64,000 nt of DNA from Streptomyces sp. R302 (GTDB lineage Bacteria > Actinomycetota > Actinomycetes > Streptomycetales > Streptomycetaceae), in assembly GCF_012927245.1 (NCBI RefSeq), contig NZ_JABBGE010000004.1, positions 248,001 to 312,000 of the forward strand. The letters run 5' to 3'. Positions within the stretch are counted from its first letter, which is position 1. Every line of letters starts with the position of its first letter. The notes under the pieces are model-generated. The model saw only the letters and a list, made by a program, of their open reading frames with translations, was not told the origin of the DNA and did not search any database. The translations under genes and the position numbers were made by a program. This document shows positions 8,885-16,638 of this stretch, in pieces.

Positions 8885-9447
8885 GCGAGACCCCTCTCGG
8901 TGAGCAGGGAGTGCAGCTGGGCCGCCGACTCCCGCACGGTCTGGTTCTGGGACTCGATCCGGAGATCGGGGGCCTCGGGGGCCTCGTACGGGTCGTCGAC
9001 GCCGGTCAGGCCCGAGATCTGGCCGGCGGCCTGCTTGGCGTAGAGGCCCTTGACGTCGCGGACCGAGCAGACGTCGACCGGGGTGGCCACGTGCACCTCG
9101 ACGAAGGCGGTGCCCTCGGCCTGGTGGCGCTTGCGGACCGCCTCGCGGCTGTCGGCGTACGGGGCGATGACCGGGACCAGGACGGTCACGCCGTGCGAGG
9201 CGAGCAGCTCGGCGACGAAGCCGATCCGCTGCACGTTGGTGAACCGGTCCTCGCGGGAGAAGCCGAGGCCCGCGGAGAGGAACTCGCGGATCTCGTCGCC
9301 GTCGAGGATCTCGACGCGGCGGCCCTCCTCGCGCAGCCGGCCGGCCAGCTCGTAGGCGATCGTGGTCTTGCCGGCGCTCGGCAGGCCGGTGAGCCAGACG
9401 GTGGCACCGGTCACGGGGGTCTCCAGGGGGGTGTCGGGGGTGGTCAT
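8881..9447 (-). CDS. cysC: adenylylsulfate (APS) kinase
   Basis: 188 residues. The P-loop GLPSAGKTT is at 21-29, followed by the APS kinase signatures ILDGDEIREFLS, GFSREDRFTNVQRIGFVA and DVKGLYAKQ. It phosphorylates APS to PAPS. The ATG at 9447 overlaps the cysH stop by one base (TGATG). Because cysH looks like an APS reductase rather than a PAPS reductase, PAPS may serve mainly sulfotransferases, with APS feeding reduction directly. Confidence 0.94.
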   Translation of the reverse strand: MTTPDTPLETPVTGATVWLTGLPSAGKTTIAYELAGRLREEGRRVEILDGDEIREFLSAGLGFSREDRFTNVQRIGFVAELLASHGVTVLVPVIAPYADSREAVRKRHQAEGTAFVEVHVATPVDVCSVRDVKGLYAKQAAGQISGLTGVDDPYEAPEAPDLRIESQNQTVRESAAQLHSLLTERGLA

Positions 9448-10163
9448 CAGCCGTGCAGCCCGCATTCGGTCTTGGCGCGGCCGGCCCAGCGGCCGGCGCG
9501 GGCGTCCTCGCCCGCCTCGACCCGGCGGGTGCAGGGCGCGCAGCCGACGGAGGCGTAACCGTCCATGAGGAGCGGGTTGGTGAGGACCCCGAACTCCGCC
9601 ACGTACGCGTCGACGTCGTCCTGCGTCCAGCGGGCGATCGGGGAGACCTTCACCTTGCGGCGCTTCTCGTCCCAGCCGACGACCGGGGTGTTCGCCCGGG
9701 TCGGGGACTCGTCGCGGCGCAGTCCGGTCGCCCACGCGGTGTACGCCGTCAGCCCCTCCTGGAGCGGCTGGACCTTGCGCAGCGCGCAGCACAGGTCGGG
9801 GTCGCGGTCGTGCAGCTTCGGGCCGTACTCGGCGTCCTGCTCGGCCACCGTCCGACGCGGGGTCAGGGTGATGACCTTGACGTCCATGACGGCCTCGACG
9901 GCGTCACGGGTGCCGATGGTCTCCTCGAAGTGGTAGCCGGTGTCGAGGAAGACGACGTCCACGCCGGGCATGGCGCGGGAGGCGAGGTGGGCGACGACCG
10001 CGTCCTCCATGGAGGAGGTGACGCAGAACCTCGGGCCGAAGGTGGCGGTGGCCCACTGGAGGATCTCCAGCGCGGAGGCGTCCTCCAGGTCGCGCCCGGC
10101 CTGCTCGGCGAGCGCCTTCAGCTCGGCGTCGGTGGTCGCATCCGAGATCTGAGTGTCCGTCAT
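9447..10163 (-). CDS. cysH: assimilatory adenylylsulfate (APS) reductase
   Basis: 238 residues. Two Cys pairs typical of the [4Fe-4S] APS-type reductases are present, CC at 125-126 and CAPC at 208-211, and the redox Cys lies in ECGLHG at 234. PAPS-type enzymes lack the four cluster cysteines. SSMEDAVV near residue 50 is the PP-loop-like motif. It reduces APS to sulfite with thioredoxin-like donors. The ATG at 10163 overlaps the stop of the upstream 59-residue zinc-ribbon gene (ATGA). Confidence 0.94.
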   Translation of the reverse strand: MTDTQISDATTDAELKALAEQAGRDLEDASALEILQWATATFGPRFCVTSSMEDAVVAHLASRAMPGVDVVFLDTGYHFEETIGTRDAVEAVMDVKVITLTPRRTVAEQDAEYGPKLHDRDPDLCCALRKVQPLQEGLTAYTAWATGLRRDESPTRANTPVVGWDEKRRKVKVSPIARWTQDDVDAYVAEFGVLTNPLLMDGYASVGCAPCTRRVEAGEDARAGRWAGRAKTECGLHG

Positions 10164-10339
10164 ATCTCTTCCCCTCCAGTGGTGTTGCTCGAAGTCGCCG
10201 GGGCGAGGAGCCCCAGGAACTTCAGCTGGAAGGCTCGACTGCACGCGGCGCATTCCCAGGCCCCGTGGCCCTGCTCGTTCGGACGCAGGTCCTCGTCCCC
10301 GCAGTACGGGCAGAAGAACGGTGCGGCGCGCTCGCTCAC
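10160..10339 (-). CDS. 59-residue zinc-ribbon protein of the sulfate operon
   Basis: A 59-residue protein starting at GTG 10339. It has two CxxC knuckles, CPYC near residue 10 and CAAC near residue 31, separated by an acidic/polar loop, then a hydrophobic FQLKFLGLL and a polar tail. The start overlaps the sulfite reductase stop (GTGA) and the stop overlaps the cysH start (ATGA), so it is clearly a coupled cistron. The knuckles could bind Zn2+ or, rubredoxin-like, Fe. A role as a small redox or assembly partner of the neighbouring Fe-S reductases is an inference from position only. No named family is recognised with certainty. Confidence 0.82.
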   Translation of the reverse strand: MSERAAPFFCPYCGDEDLRPNEQGHGAWECAACSRAFQLKFLGLLAPATSSNTTGGEEI

Positions 10340-12033
10340 GAAAGGGCCTCCTCGGAGGCGCGGGCCGCCCAGGTGGCGAAGCGCTCGCCGTCCTCGCGCT
10401 CCGCCCGGTAGCGGGTGAGGACGCGCTCGACGTAGTCGGGCAGTTCGGCCGAGGTGACCTTCAGGCCGCGGACCTTGCGGCCGAAGCCGGCCTCCAGGCC
10501 GAGGGCGCCGCCCAGGTGGACCTGGTAGCCCTCGACGCGGTTGCCGTCGTCGTCCAGGACCAGCTGGCCCTTGAGGCCGATGTCCGCGACCTGGATGCGG
10601 GCGCAGGCGTTCGGGCAGCCGTTGATGTTGATGGTCAGCGGCTCGTCGAAGTCCGGGAGGCGGCGCTCCAGTTCGTCGATGAGCGCGGAGCCGCGGCCCT
10701 TGGTCTCGACGATCGCCAGCTTGCAGAACTCGATGCCGGTGCAGGCCATCGTGCCGCGCCGGAACGGCGACGGCGTGACCCGCAGGTCGAGCGCCTCCAG
10801 GGCGGCGACGAGCGAGTCGACCTGCGACTCGACGACGTCGAGGACGATCATCTTCTGCTCGGCGGTGGTGCGGACCCGGCCGGAGCCGTGCGCCTCCGCC
10901 ACTTCGGCGATCTTGGTGAGGGTGGGGCCGTCCACCCGGCCGACGCGCGGGGCGAAGCCGACGTAGAAGTTGCCGTCCTTCTGCCGGTGCACGCCGACGT
11001 GGTCGCGCCAGCGGCCGGCCGGCTCCGCCGGGGCGGGCCCGTCGGTCAGCTTCCGCTCGAGGTACTCGTCCTCCAGGACCCGGCGGAACTTCTCCGGGCC
11101 CCAGTCGGCGACGAGGAACTTCAGGCGGGCGCGGTTGCGCAGTCGGCGGTAGCCGTAGTCGCGGAAGATCGAGATGACGCCCTCGTAGACGTCGGGGACC
11201 TCGTCCAGGGAGACCCAGGTGCCCAGGCGGACGCCGAGCTTGGGGTTGGTGGAGAGTCCGCCGCCGACCCAGACGTCGAAGCCGGGGCCGTGCTCCGGGT
11301 GGACGACGCCGACGAAGGAGATGTCGTTGATCTCGTGCGCCACGTCGAGCAGCGGCGAGCCGGAGACGGCGGACTTGAACTTGCGCGGCAGGTTGGAGAA
11401 GTCCTTGTTGCCGACGATCCGGCGCTGGATCTCGTCGATGGCGGGGGTGCCGTCGATGATCTCGTCCTCGGCGATGCCGGCCACCGGCGAGCCGAGGATG
11501 ACGCGCGGGGTGTCGCCGCAGGCCTCCGTGGTGGAGAGGCCGACCGCCTCCAGGCGGTTCCAGATCTCGGGGACGTCCTCGATCCGGATCCAGTGGTACT
11601 GGACGTTCTGCCGGTCCGTGATGTCGGCGGTGCCGCGGGCGAACTCCTCGGAGATCTCGCCGATCACTCGGAGCTGCCGGGTGGTCAGCCGGCCGCCGTC
11701 GATGCGGACGCGGAGCATGAAGTACTCGTCGTCCAGCTCCTCCGGCTCCAGGACGCCGGTCTTGGTGCCGTCGAGGCCCTGCTTCCGCTGGGTGTAGAGG
11801 CCCCACCAGCGCATGCGGCCGCGCAGGTCGTTGGGGTCGATCGAGTCGAATCCACGCTTGGAGTAGATCGTCTCAATGCGTGTCCGCACGTTGAGACCGT
11901 CGTCGTCCTTCTTGAACTGCTCATTGCCGTTCAGCGGGGTGAAGTGCCCCACGGCCCACTGACCCTCGCCACGGTGGCGCCCGGTCTTGCGTCGGGCGGC
12001 GGCGGGAGTGGGGTTTTCCGGGGTGGCGGCCAT
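10336..12033 (-). CDS. sir: sulfite reductase (ferredoxin), siroheme [4Fe-4S] enzyme
   Basis: 565 residues of the nitrite/sulfite reductase family with two repeated ferredoxin-like/NiR halves. The siroheme-[4Fe-4S] ligands are in ACTGIEFCKLA (near 430) and NINGCPNACARIQ (near 470). It reduces sulfite to sulfide using ferredoxin and needs the siroheme made by the chelatase at the far end of the cluster. The sulfur gene neighbours point to sulfite rather than nitrite as substrate. The ATG at 12033 follows AAGGACA. It is the first large gene after the leader peptide at 12160-12243 and heads an operon of at least sir, the zinc-ribbon gene, cysH, cysC, cysD and cysN. Confidence 0.93.
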   Translation of the reverse strand: MAATPENPTPAAARRKTGRHRGEGQWAVGHFTPLNGNEQFKKDDDGLNVRTRIETIYSKRGFDSIDPNDLRGRMRWWGLYTQRKQGLDGTKTGVLEPEELDDEYFMLRVRIDGGRLTTRQLRVIGEISEEFARGTADITDRQNVQYHWIRIEDVPEIWNRLEAVGLSTTEACGDTPRVILGSPVAGIAEDEIIDGTPAIDEIQRRIVGNKDFSNLPRKFKSAVSGSPLLDVAHEINDISFVGVVHPEHGPGFDVWVGGGLSTNPKLGVRLGTWVSLDEVPDVYEGVISIFRDYGYRRLRNRARLKFLVADWGPEKFRRVLEDEYLERKLTDGPAPAEPAGRWRDHVGVHRQKDGNFYVGFAPRVGRVDGPTLTKIAEVAEAHGSGRVRTTAEQKMIVLDVVESQVDSLVAALEALDLRVTPSPFRRGTMACTGIEFCKLAIVETKGRGSALIDELERRLPDFDEPLTININGCPNACARIQVADIGLKGQLVLDDDGNRVEGYQVHLGGALGLEAGFGRKVRGLKVTSAELPDYVERVLTRYRAEREDGERFATWAARASEEALS

Positions 12034-12159
12034 GGCGTCTTGTCCTTCGGGACTGCGAGAGGGCGGCTCTGACCTGCACACTCGCGCGCAGAACAGAGAG
12101 TGGCGCGACGGTGCGCAGCAGGGTCGGGCAGAGAGGGAGGGGCGGCAGTGCTGGCTTGC

Positions 12160-12243
12160 TCAGCGCGCCGGACAGATGGCGCTGGACATGCGGCCGAGGT
12201 CGACGTGCCGCCGACTCACCAAGGCAGTTCCAGTTCCAGGCAT
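12160..12243 (-). CDS. cysteine-containing leader peptide of the sulfate operon
   Basis: A 27-codon ORF from ATG 12243 to TGA 12160, 126 bp before sir. Its peptide contains SRRHVDLGRMSSAICPAR at the C-terminal end. Short peptides with an R-R-H-x-D-L...SSAIC ending stand before sulfur genes in many Streptomyces and are regarded as cysteine-responsive attenuation leaders: slow reading of the late Cys codon would alter folding of the following RNA. An in-frame GTG eight codons in could be the true start. No antiterminator structure was worked out, so the mechanism is inferred. Confidence 0.75.
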   Translation of the reverse strand: MPGTGTALVSRRHVDLGRMSSAICPAR

Positions 12244-12304
12244 GGCGGAAGCGTGTCACGGGACTTTGGACGCAGTCCAGCTTCGTCCGGTATGTGGACA
12301 TGAA

Positions 12305-12323
12305 CGTCTCGCTGTGCGAGACG
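12305..12323. promoter_or_regulatory. palindrome upstream of the sulfate operon leader
   Basis: CGTCTCG, CTGTG, CGAGACG: a perfect 7-bp inverted repeat with a 5-bp centre, 61 bp upstream of the leader start. Position and symmetry fit an operator for a dimeric sulfur regulator. No regulator gene lies beside it, so the partner is unknown. Confidence 0.4.
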
Positions 12324-12339
12324 GTGTGGCCTGGGTCAC

Positions 12340-12371
12340 GCGAAAGGGGCCCTGCTCAGGGCCCCTTTCGC
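12340..12371 (-). terminator. hairpin terminator after the GNAT gene
   Basis: GCGAAAGGGGCCCTG and its exact complement form a 15-bp stem with a 2-base nominal loop. It begins 27 bp past the GNAT stop and separates that gene from the sulfur operon promoter. There is no long T tract, as is common for Streptomyces terminators. Confidence 0.75.
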
Positions 12372-12398
12372 GCCGTATGGCGGCGAACCGACGGACGC

Positions 12399-12968
12399 TC
12401 AGGCCTGCGCTCCGGGCCACGGGCCGGGCGTCTCGGTCTCCTCGACCGTCTCCGTCCTCGTCTCGAAGAGGCGGAAGCCGCGGCGCTCGTAGTTGGCCAT
12501 GGCGTGCGGCCCGTCCAGCGAGCAGGTGTGCAGCCAGACCCGCTTGGTCGGCTCCCGGTCCGGCCAGCGCTCGGCCAGGTCCCAGGCGCGCCGGATGCCC
12601 TCGGTGAGCAGGTGGCCGCCGATGCGGCGGCCCCGGAAGGCGGGGATCAGGCCGAAGTAGACGATCTCGACGACCCCGTCGTCCTGCGGGTCGAACTCCA
12701 CGTACCCGGCCGGCGTCCCCCGGTCGTACGCCACCCAGATCTCGGCACCCGGCTTCTCCGCTATCTCCTTCCACCGCTCGTACGGGAGCGACAGCCGGTC
12801 GGCCCAGTGGATGTCGCCGCCGACCGCGGTGTAGAGGAAGCGGCTGAACTCGGGGGAGGGGACCTCTGCCCGGCGGACGGCGATGTCGTCGCCCTCGGGG
12901 ACCCGGGCCGGACGCAGGTCGTCCGGCGAGGTCTGTTCCAGGGACCAGGTGGTGAGAGTGATGCTCAT
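12399..12968 (-). CDS. GNAT family N-acetyltransferase
   Basis: 189 residues. The acetyl-CoA-binding segment of the GNAT fold reads IPAFRGRRIGGHLLTEGI (the R/Q-x-x-G-x-G/A pattern), near residue 110, preceded by strand VEIVYFGL. A late conserved segment, SLDGPHAMANYERRGFRLFE, matches the C-terminal GNAT strand-helix. It would acetylate an amine on an unknown small molecule or protein. ATG 12968 is preceded by AAGGGG; an upstream in-frame start would add 31 residues without similarity to the fold. Monocistronic, with the terminator at 12340-12371. Confidence 0.85.
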   Translation of the reverse strand: MSITLTTWSLEQTSPDDLRPARVPEGDDIAVRRAEVPSPEFSRFLYTAVGGDIHWADRLSLPYERWKEIAEKPGAEIWVAYDRGTPAGYVEFDPQDDGVVEIVYFGLIPAFRGRRIGGHLLTEGIRRAWDLAERWPDREPTKRVWLHTCSLDGPHAMANYERRGFRLFETRTETVEETETPGPWPGAQA

Positions 12969-13133
12969 GCCCCTTATCGCATCATGCGGAGCGCGGGATT
13001 CCCAGGGGAGTCGGGGGTCGGGGCGGTCACGCGGGGCGGTGCCGGACGGGCTGTCCAGCATGTGGACGGAAGGAGTGTGACCGGCCGGTGTGGACGGAAG
13101 GAGAGTGAGCGGCCGGCCGTGCCGGTCCCGGCC

Positions 13134-14426
13134 TCAGACCCCGATCCCCGCCCGGACCGCCGGAGCCGTCGAATGGGGAAGGAGGTCGTCCGGGTGCTCC
13201 GGGCGCAGCACCTCCACCGCGATCTCCTCGCGGAAGCGGTACGGGCGGTGCGCCAGGACGCCCGCCAGCGTCCGCCGCACCCGGGACATCTCGGCCCGCA
13301 CGGTCACCGTCCTCGTCCGGTCCCCGAACACGTCCTGCGCCAGATCGGCCGCCGTCCGCCCGTCCGGGTGCAGGGCGAGGAGATAGAGGAGCTCCGCGTG
13401 GCGCGGGCTCAGCTCCTGCTGCCAGCTCCCCGCCGCCCCCGAGACCGCCACCGTCCAGCGGCGCGGCCGGCTCAGGTCGAGCACCACCCGGCTCGCCGCC
13501 CCCGACTCCGTACCGGCCGGCGCCGTGTCCTCCTCCACCCGCAGCAGCCAGCCGCCCGGCAGCGGCTCCACCGCGCACATCCCGAGCGAGGGCAGCCAGA
13601 CCGTGCCGGCGCCCAGCCGCTTCGGGAGGGCGATCCGGTCCGTCGGGGCGAGCCCGGTCACCGCGGCGGTCCAGCCGTGGGCGTCCACGGCGACGGCCCG
13701 GCCGCCCACCCGGCACAGGATCGGCGCGGCCACCGCCCGCAGCCGCTCGATCGTGGCCCGGTGCCGCTCGCGCAGCTCGGCCTCGGCGAGCCGGGCGACC
13801 GAGCCGACGAGGGCCAGCATCGAGGGGTGGAAGGTGGAGGCCGGTCCGCTGACGTCGAGGACGCCGAGCAGCCGCTGGTCGCGCGGGTCGTGGACGGGCG
13901 CCGCGGCGCAGGTCCAGTTGTGCAGCGACTGCACGTAGTGCTCGGCGGAGTGGACCTGCACCGCCCGGTGGGCGGCGAGCGCGGTGCCGACCGCGTTGGT
14001 GCCGGTGGCGTGCTCGGCCCAGGCGGCGCCCTCCTCCAGGCAGATGCCGTTCGCCTGCCGCATCACCGAGGGGTGGCCCTCGCGCCAGAGGATCCGGCCG
14101 TGCTCGTCGGTGACCACCATGATCTGGAGCGAGGCGTCGGCGATCCCGGCGAGCCCGGAGCTGAGCGTCTGCATCACCTCGGCGAGCAGGGTGCTGCGCC
14201 GCCGCTGCTCCAGCTCGTCGCGGCGGAGCAGCACGCTGCTCGTGCCCTGGTCCGGGTCGAGCCCGAGCCGGGCCATCCGCCGCCAGGAGGCGTCGATCTC
14301 CGCGCGGGGAGCGATCGGAGGCGTACGCCCCGCCAGGGTCTCGTCGCGCACGCGGTGCAGCAGCCGGGCCGCCTGGACGGCGTCCATGGTGGCCAGCCGC
14401 TTCATGTCGAGCCGCGTGTTGTTCAT
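13134..14426 (-). CDS. GAF-domain transcriptional regulator
   Basis: 430 residues. The N-terminal part resembles the sensor half of AcoR-type activators: SWRRMARLGLDPD near residue 48, then a GAF domain with ITDEHGRILWR-like VTDEHGRILWREG and the signature WAEHATGTNAVGTALAAH and HNWTCAAAPVHDP. No sigma-54 AAA+ domain follows. Instead the C-terminal ~90 residues (LSPRHAELLYLLALHPDGRTAADLA...TVTVRAEMSRVRRTLAG) look like a winged-helix DNA-binding domain. It therefore probably senses a small molecule and acts with the ordinary polymerase. ATG 14426 follows GGGAGGGACCG. Many Streptomyces paralogues sit beside aldehyde dehydrogenase genes; here the next gene upstream is an AidB-like dehydrogenase. 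Confidence 0.82.
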   Translation of the reverse strand: MNNTRLDMKRLATMDAVQAARLLHRVRDETLAGRTPPIAPRAEIDASWRRMARLGLDPDQGTSSVLLRRDELEQRRRSTLLAEVMQTLSSGLAGIADASLQIMVVTDEHGRILWREGHPSVMRQANGICLEEGAAWAEHATGTNAVGTALAAHRAVQVHSAEHYVQSLHNWTCAAAPVHDPRDQRLLGVLDVSGPASTFHPSMLALVGSVARLAEAELRERHRATIERLRAVAAPILCRVGGRAVAVDAHGWTAAVTGLAPTDRIALPKRLGAGTVWLPSLGMCAVEPLPGGWLLRVEEDTAPAGTESGAASRVVLDLSRPRRWTVAVSGAAGSWQQELSPRHAELLYLLALHPDGRTAADLAQDVFGDRTRTVTVRAEMSRVRRTLAGVLAHRPYRFREEIAVEVLRPEHPDDLLPHSTAPAVRAGIGV

Positions 14427-14983
14427 CGGTCCCTCCCCGCCACCCGGTGTGCTGTATCGGTTCTGCAGTGCTCGGGCGGATGACCGGAGCGTCATGAGCG
14501 CCGTACGGCCCGTCCGAATTGTCCTCCAGGGCCGCAGCTCGCAGTGCCGAGGGTCCATCGTGCCGCCCGGAAGCCCTCCATGGAGCCCGGTTCGGGTAAT
14601 CCTGCAACCCTTTGCAACTCTGGCCCCGCCCCGCCCCCGTGCGTGAGGGTGGTGACGGCGGGTGGTGGTGCCGTGTCGGCGCAGCACCACCCCCGCCTTC
14701 CGCGCGTACCGCCCTCGCGCCCCGCCCTGCGGGCCGCCGGGCCACCCCTGGTACGCGCGGCCAGACCTCCGGGAACGCGACGCGACGCGTGCTCCTGTGC
14801 GCGCGGCTCGGCTCCGTACGTGTGACCCGTCCTCGTTACGCGCGACCCGGCCTCGTACGCGCGACCCGGCCTCGTACGCGCGACCCGGCCTCGTACGCGC
14901 GACCCGGCCTCGTACGCGAGGCCCGTCCTCGTACGCGCGGCCCGGCCCCGTACGTCCATCCGACGTCCGGAACATGCCCCGTC
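14427..14983. other. 557-bp stretch without a convincing gene
   Basis: Between the GAF regulator start and the AidB-like gene stop. It holds the regulator's promoter region, including GTTGCA repeats near 14612-14628 on the minus strand, and the tandem repeat at 14824-14953. Open frames here are low-complexity Arg/Pro/Gly products of the repeat and do not look like proteins. Confidence 0.6.
14824..14953. repeat. intergenic tandem repeat, 19-bp unit, about 7 copies
   Basis: The unit is GCGCGACCCGGCCTCGTAC. Four copies are nearly exact (GACCCGG at 14844, 14863, 14882 and 14901); one more degenerate copy precedes them (GACCCGT at 14824, with one inserted base) and two follow (about 14920 and 14939). 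A 19-bp period cannot keep one reading frame, which argues that it is not coding. The GTAC spacing could give helically phased sites (just under two turns). Confidence 0.85.
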
Positions 14984-16621
14984 TCACTCCACCGGCCGGG
15001 CCCGCTCCACCACCGCGCGCAGGTCCAGGCCGGTCGGCAGGGTGCCGAAGGCCGAGCCGGAGTCGCCGCCCAGGCGGCCCGCGCAGAACGCGTCCGCGAC
15101 CTCCGGCGGCGCCCAGCGGACGAGGAGCGCGCCCTGGAGGACCAGGGCCATCCGCTCCGCGAGGCGCCGGGCCCGGGCCTCCACGCCGTCCAGGTCGGCC
15201 AGCTCGGTGAGGACGCCGCGGATCGCCCGGTCGAGGCGGGGGTCCGCGCCCCGCGCCTCCCCGACCTCCCGGAGGTACGCGTCGAGCGCCGCCGGCTCCG
15301 TCCGCAGGGCGCGCAGCACGTCGAGGGCCTGGATGTTCCCCGCGCCCTCCCACACCGAGTTCAGCGGCGACTCCCGCAGCAGCCGCGGCAGCCCGGACTC
15401 CTCCACGTACCCGTTCCCGCCCAGGCACTCCAGCGCCTCGGCCACCACCGGCACGCACCGCTTCGTCACCCAGTACTTCGCCGCCGGCACCGCGATCCGC
15501 AGCAGCGCCCGGTCCCGCTGCGTACCGGAGTCGTACGCCGCCGCAAGGCGCATCCCGAGGACGGTCGCCGCCTCCGACTCCACCGCCAGGTCCGCCAGCA
15601 CGTTCCGCATCAGCGGCTTGTCGACGAGGAGGCCGCCGAAGGCGGAGCGGTACGAGGCGTGGTGCACGGCCTGCGCGACCGCCTGCCGCATCAGCGCCGC
15701 CGAGCCCAGGACGCAGTCAAGGCGGGTCGCCGCCACCATCCCCATGACCGTCCGGAGCCCGCGCCCCTCCTCGCCGACCCGGCGCGCCCACGTCGTCCCG
15801 TCGAACTCCACCTCCGCCGAGGCGTTCGAACGATTGCCCAGCTTGTCCTTGAGCCGCTGGAGCGCGAACGCGTTCCGGGACCCGTCGTCCAGCACCCGCG
15901 GCACCAGGAAACAGGTGAGACCCCCCGGGGCCTGCGCGAGGACCAGGAAGGCGTCCGACATCGGCGCCGAGCAGAACCACTTGTGCCCCGTCAGCACGTA
16001 CTCGCCCTCGACGGCCAGCGGCCGCGCCGACGTCGTGATCGCCCGCAGGTCGCTGCCGCCCTGCTTCTCCGTCAGCCCCATGCCCAGCAGCGCCCCCGCC
16101 TTCGCGGCGACCGGACGCAACTCCCGCTCGTACACCCGGGAGACCGCGAGCGGCTCCCACACCGCCGCGACCTCCGGTTCGGCCCGCAGCGCCGGCACCG
16201 CCGCGTGGGTCATCGACACCGGGCAGCCGACCCCGGCCTCCGCCTGCGTCGCCACCAGGAAGCCGGCGGCCCGCCGCACATGCCCGCCCGGCCGGTCCCA
16301 GGCGTCCGTGAGGCCCGCCGCCACCGCCTTGCCGAGCAGCCGGTGCCAGGCCGGATGGAAGTCCACCTCGTCGATCCGTCGCCCGTACCGGTCGTGGGTC
16401 CGCAGCCGTGGCGGGAAGGCGTTCGCCTGCTCGCCCCACTCCCTGACCTGCTCCGAGCCGGTCGCCCGGCCGAGGGCCCGGAGCTCCTCGCGGGCCCCGT
16501 CGAGGAGCTCCGCGGGCAGGTGGCGGTCGACCGCCTCGGCGAGCGCGCGATCGGACCCGAAGACGTCGTACCCCACCAGGGGCGGAGGCTGACCGGAGAC
16601 GGTGCGGGAGGGTGCTTCCAT
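14984..16621 (-). CDS. AidB-like acyl-CoA dehydrogenase
   Basis: 545 residues, longer than ordinary acyl-CoA dehydrogenases (about 380) and matching the AidB subgroup: N-terminal extension with NAFPPRLRTHDRYGRRIDEV, FAD/substrate segment GMGLTEKQGGSDLRAI and GHKWFCSAPMSDAFLVLAQ, and C-terminal ECLGGNGYVEESGLPRLLRE followed by SVWEGAGNIQALDVLR. AidB proteins bind FAD and DNA and are linked to protection from alkylation. Start ATG 16621 is chosen because TACCGT, a -10 element, lies 6 bases before it; an in-frame ATG at 16660 would place the start inside the neighbouring gene. The gene is divergent from the YihY gene, with only 17 bp between the start codons. Confidence 0.87.
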   Translation of the reverse strand: MEAPSRTVSGQPPPLVGYDVFGSDRALAEAVDRHLPAELLDGAREELRALGRATGSEQVREWGEQANAFPPRLRTHDRYGRRIDEVDFHPAWHRLLGKAVAAGLTDAWDRPGGHVRRAAGFLVATQAEAGVGCPVSMTHAAVPALRAEPEVAAVWEPLAVSRVYERELRPVAAKAGALLGMGLTEKQGGSDLRAITTSARPLAVEGEYVLTGHKWFCSAPMSDAFLVLAQAPGGLTCFLVPRVLDDGSRNAFALQRLKDKLGNRSNASAEVEFDGTTWARRVGEEGRGLRTVMGMVAATRLDCVLGSAALMRQAVAQAVHHASYRSAFGGLLVDKPLMRNVLADLAVESEAATVLGMRLAAAYDSGTQRDRALLRIAVPAAKYWVTKRCVPVVAEALECLGGNGYVEESGLPRLLRESPLNSVWEGAGNIQALDVLRALRTEPAALDAYLREVGEARGADPRLDRAIRGVLTELADLDGVEARARRLAERMALVLQGALLVRWAPPEVADAFCAGRLGGDSGSAFGTLPTGLDLRAVVERARPVE

Positions 16622-16638
16622 GCCGATACGGTAAGCAG
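16622..16638. promoter_or_regulatory. bidirectional leaderless promoter with shared -10
   Basis: The 17 bp between ATG 16621 (minus) and GTG 16639 (plus) contain TACGGTA. On the plus strand TACGGT (16627-16632) is 6 bases before GTG; on the minus strand TACCGT (16633-16628) is 6 bases before ATG. Both fit TAnnnT followed by a leaderless start, so the two start sites would be 18 bp apart. Neither gene has a Shine-Dalgarno sequence. Confidence 0.6.

Noticed and set aside
14824..14953. CRISPR array
   Set aside because: The units are contiguous 19-bp tandem copies with no unique spacers, and no cas gene is in the window.
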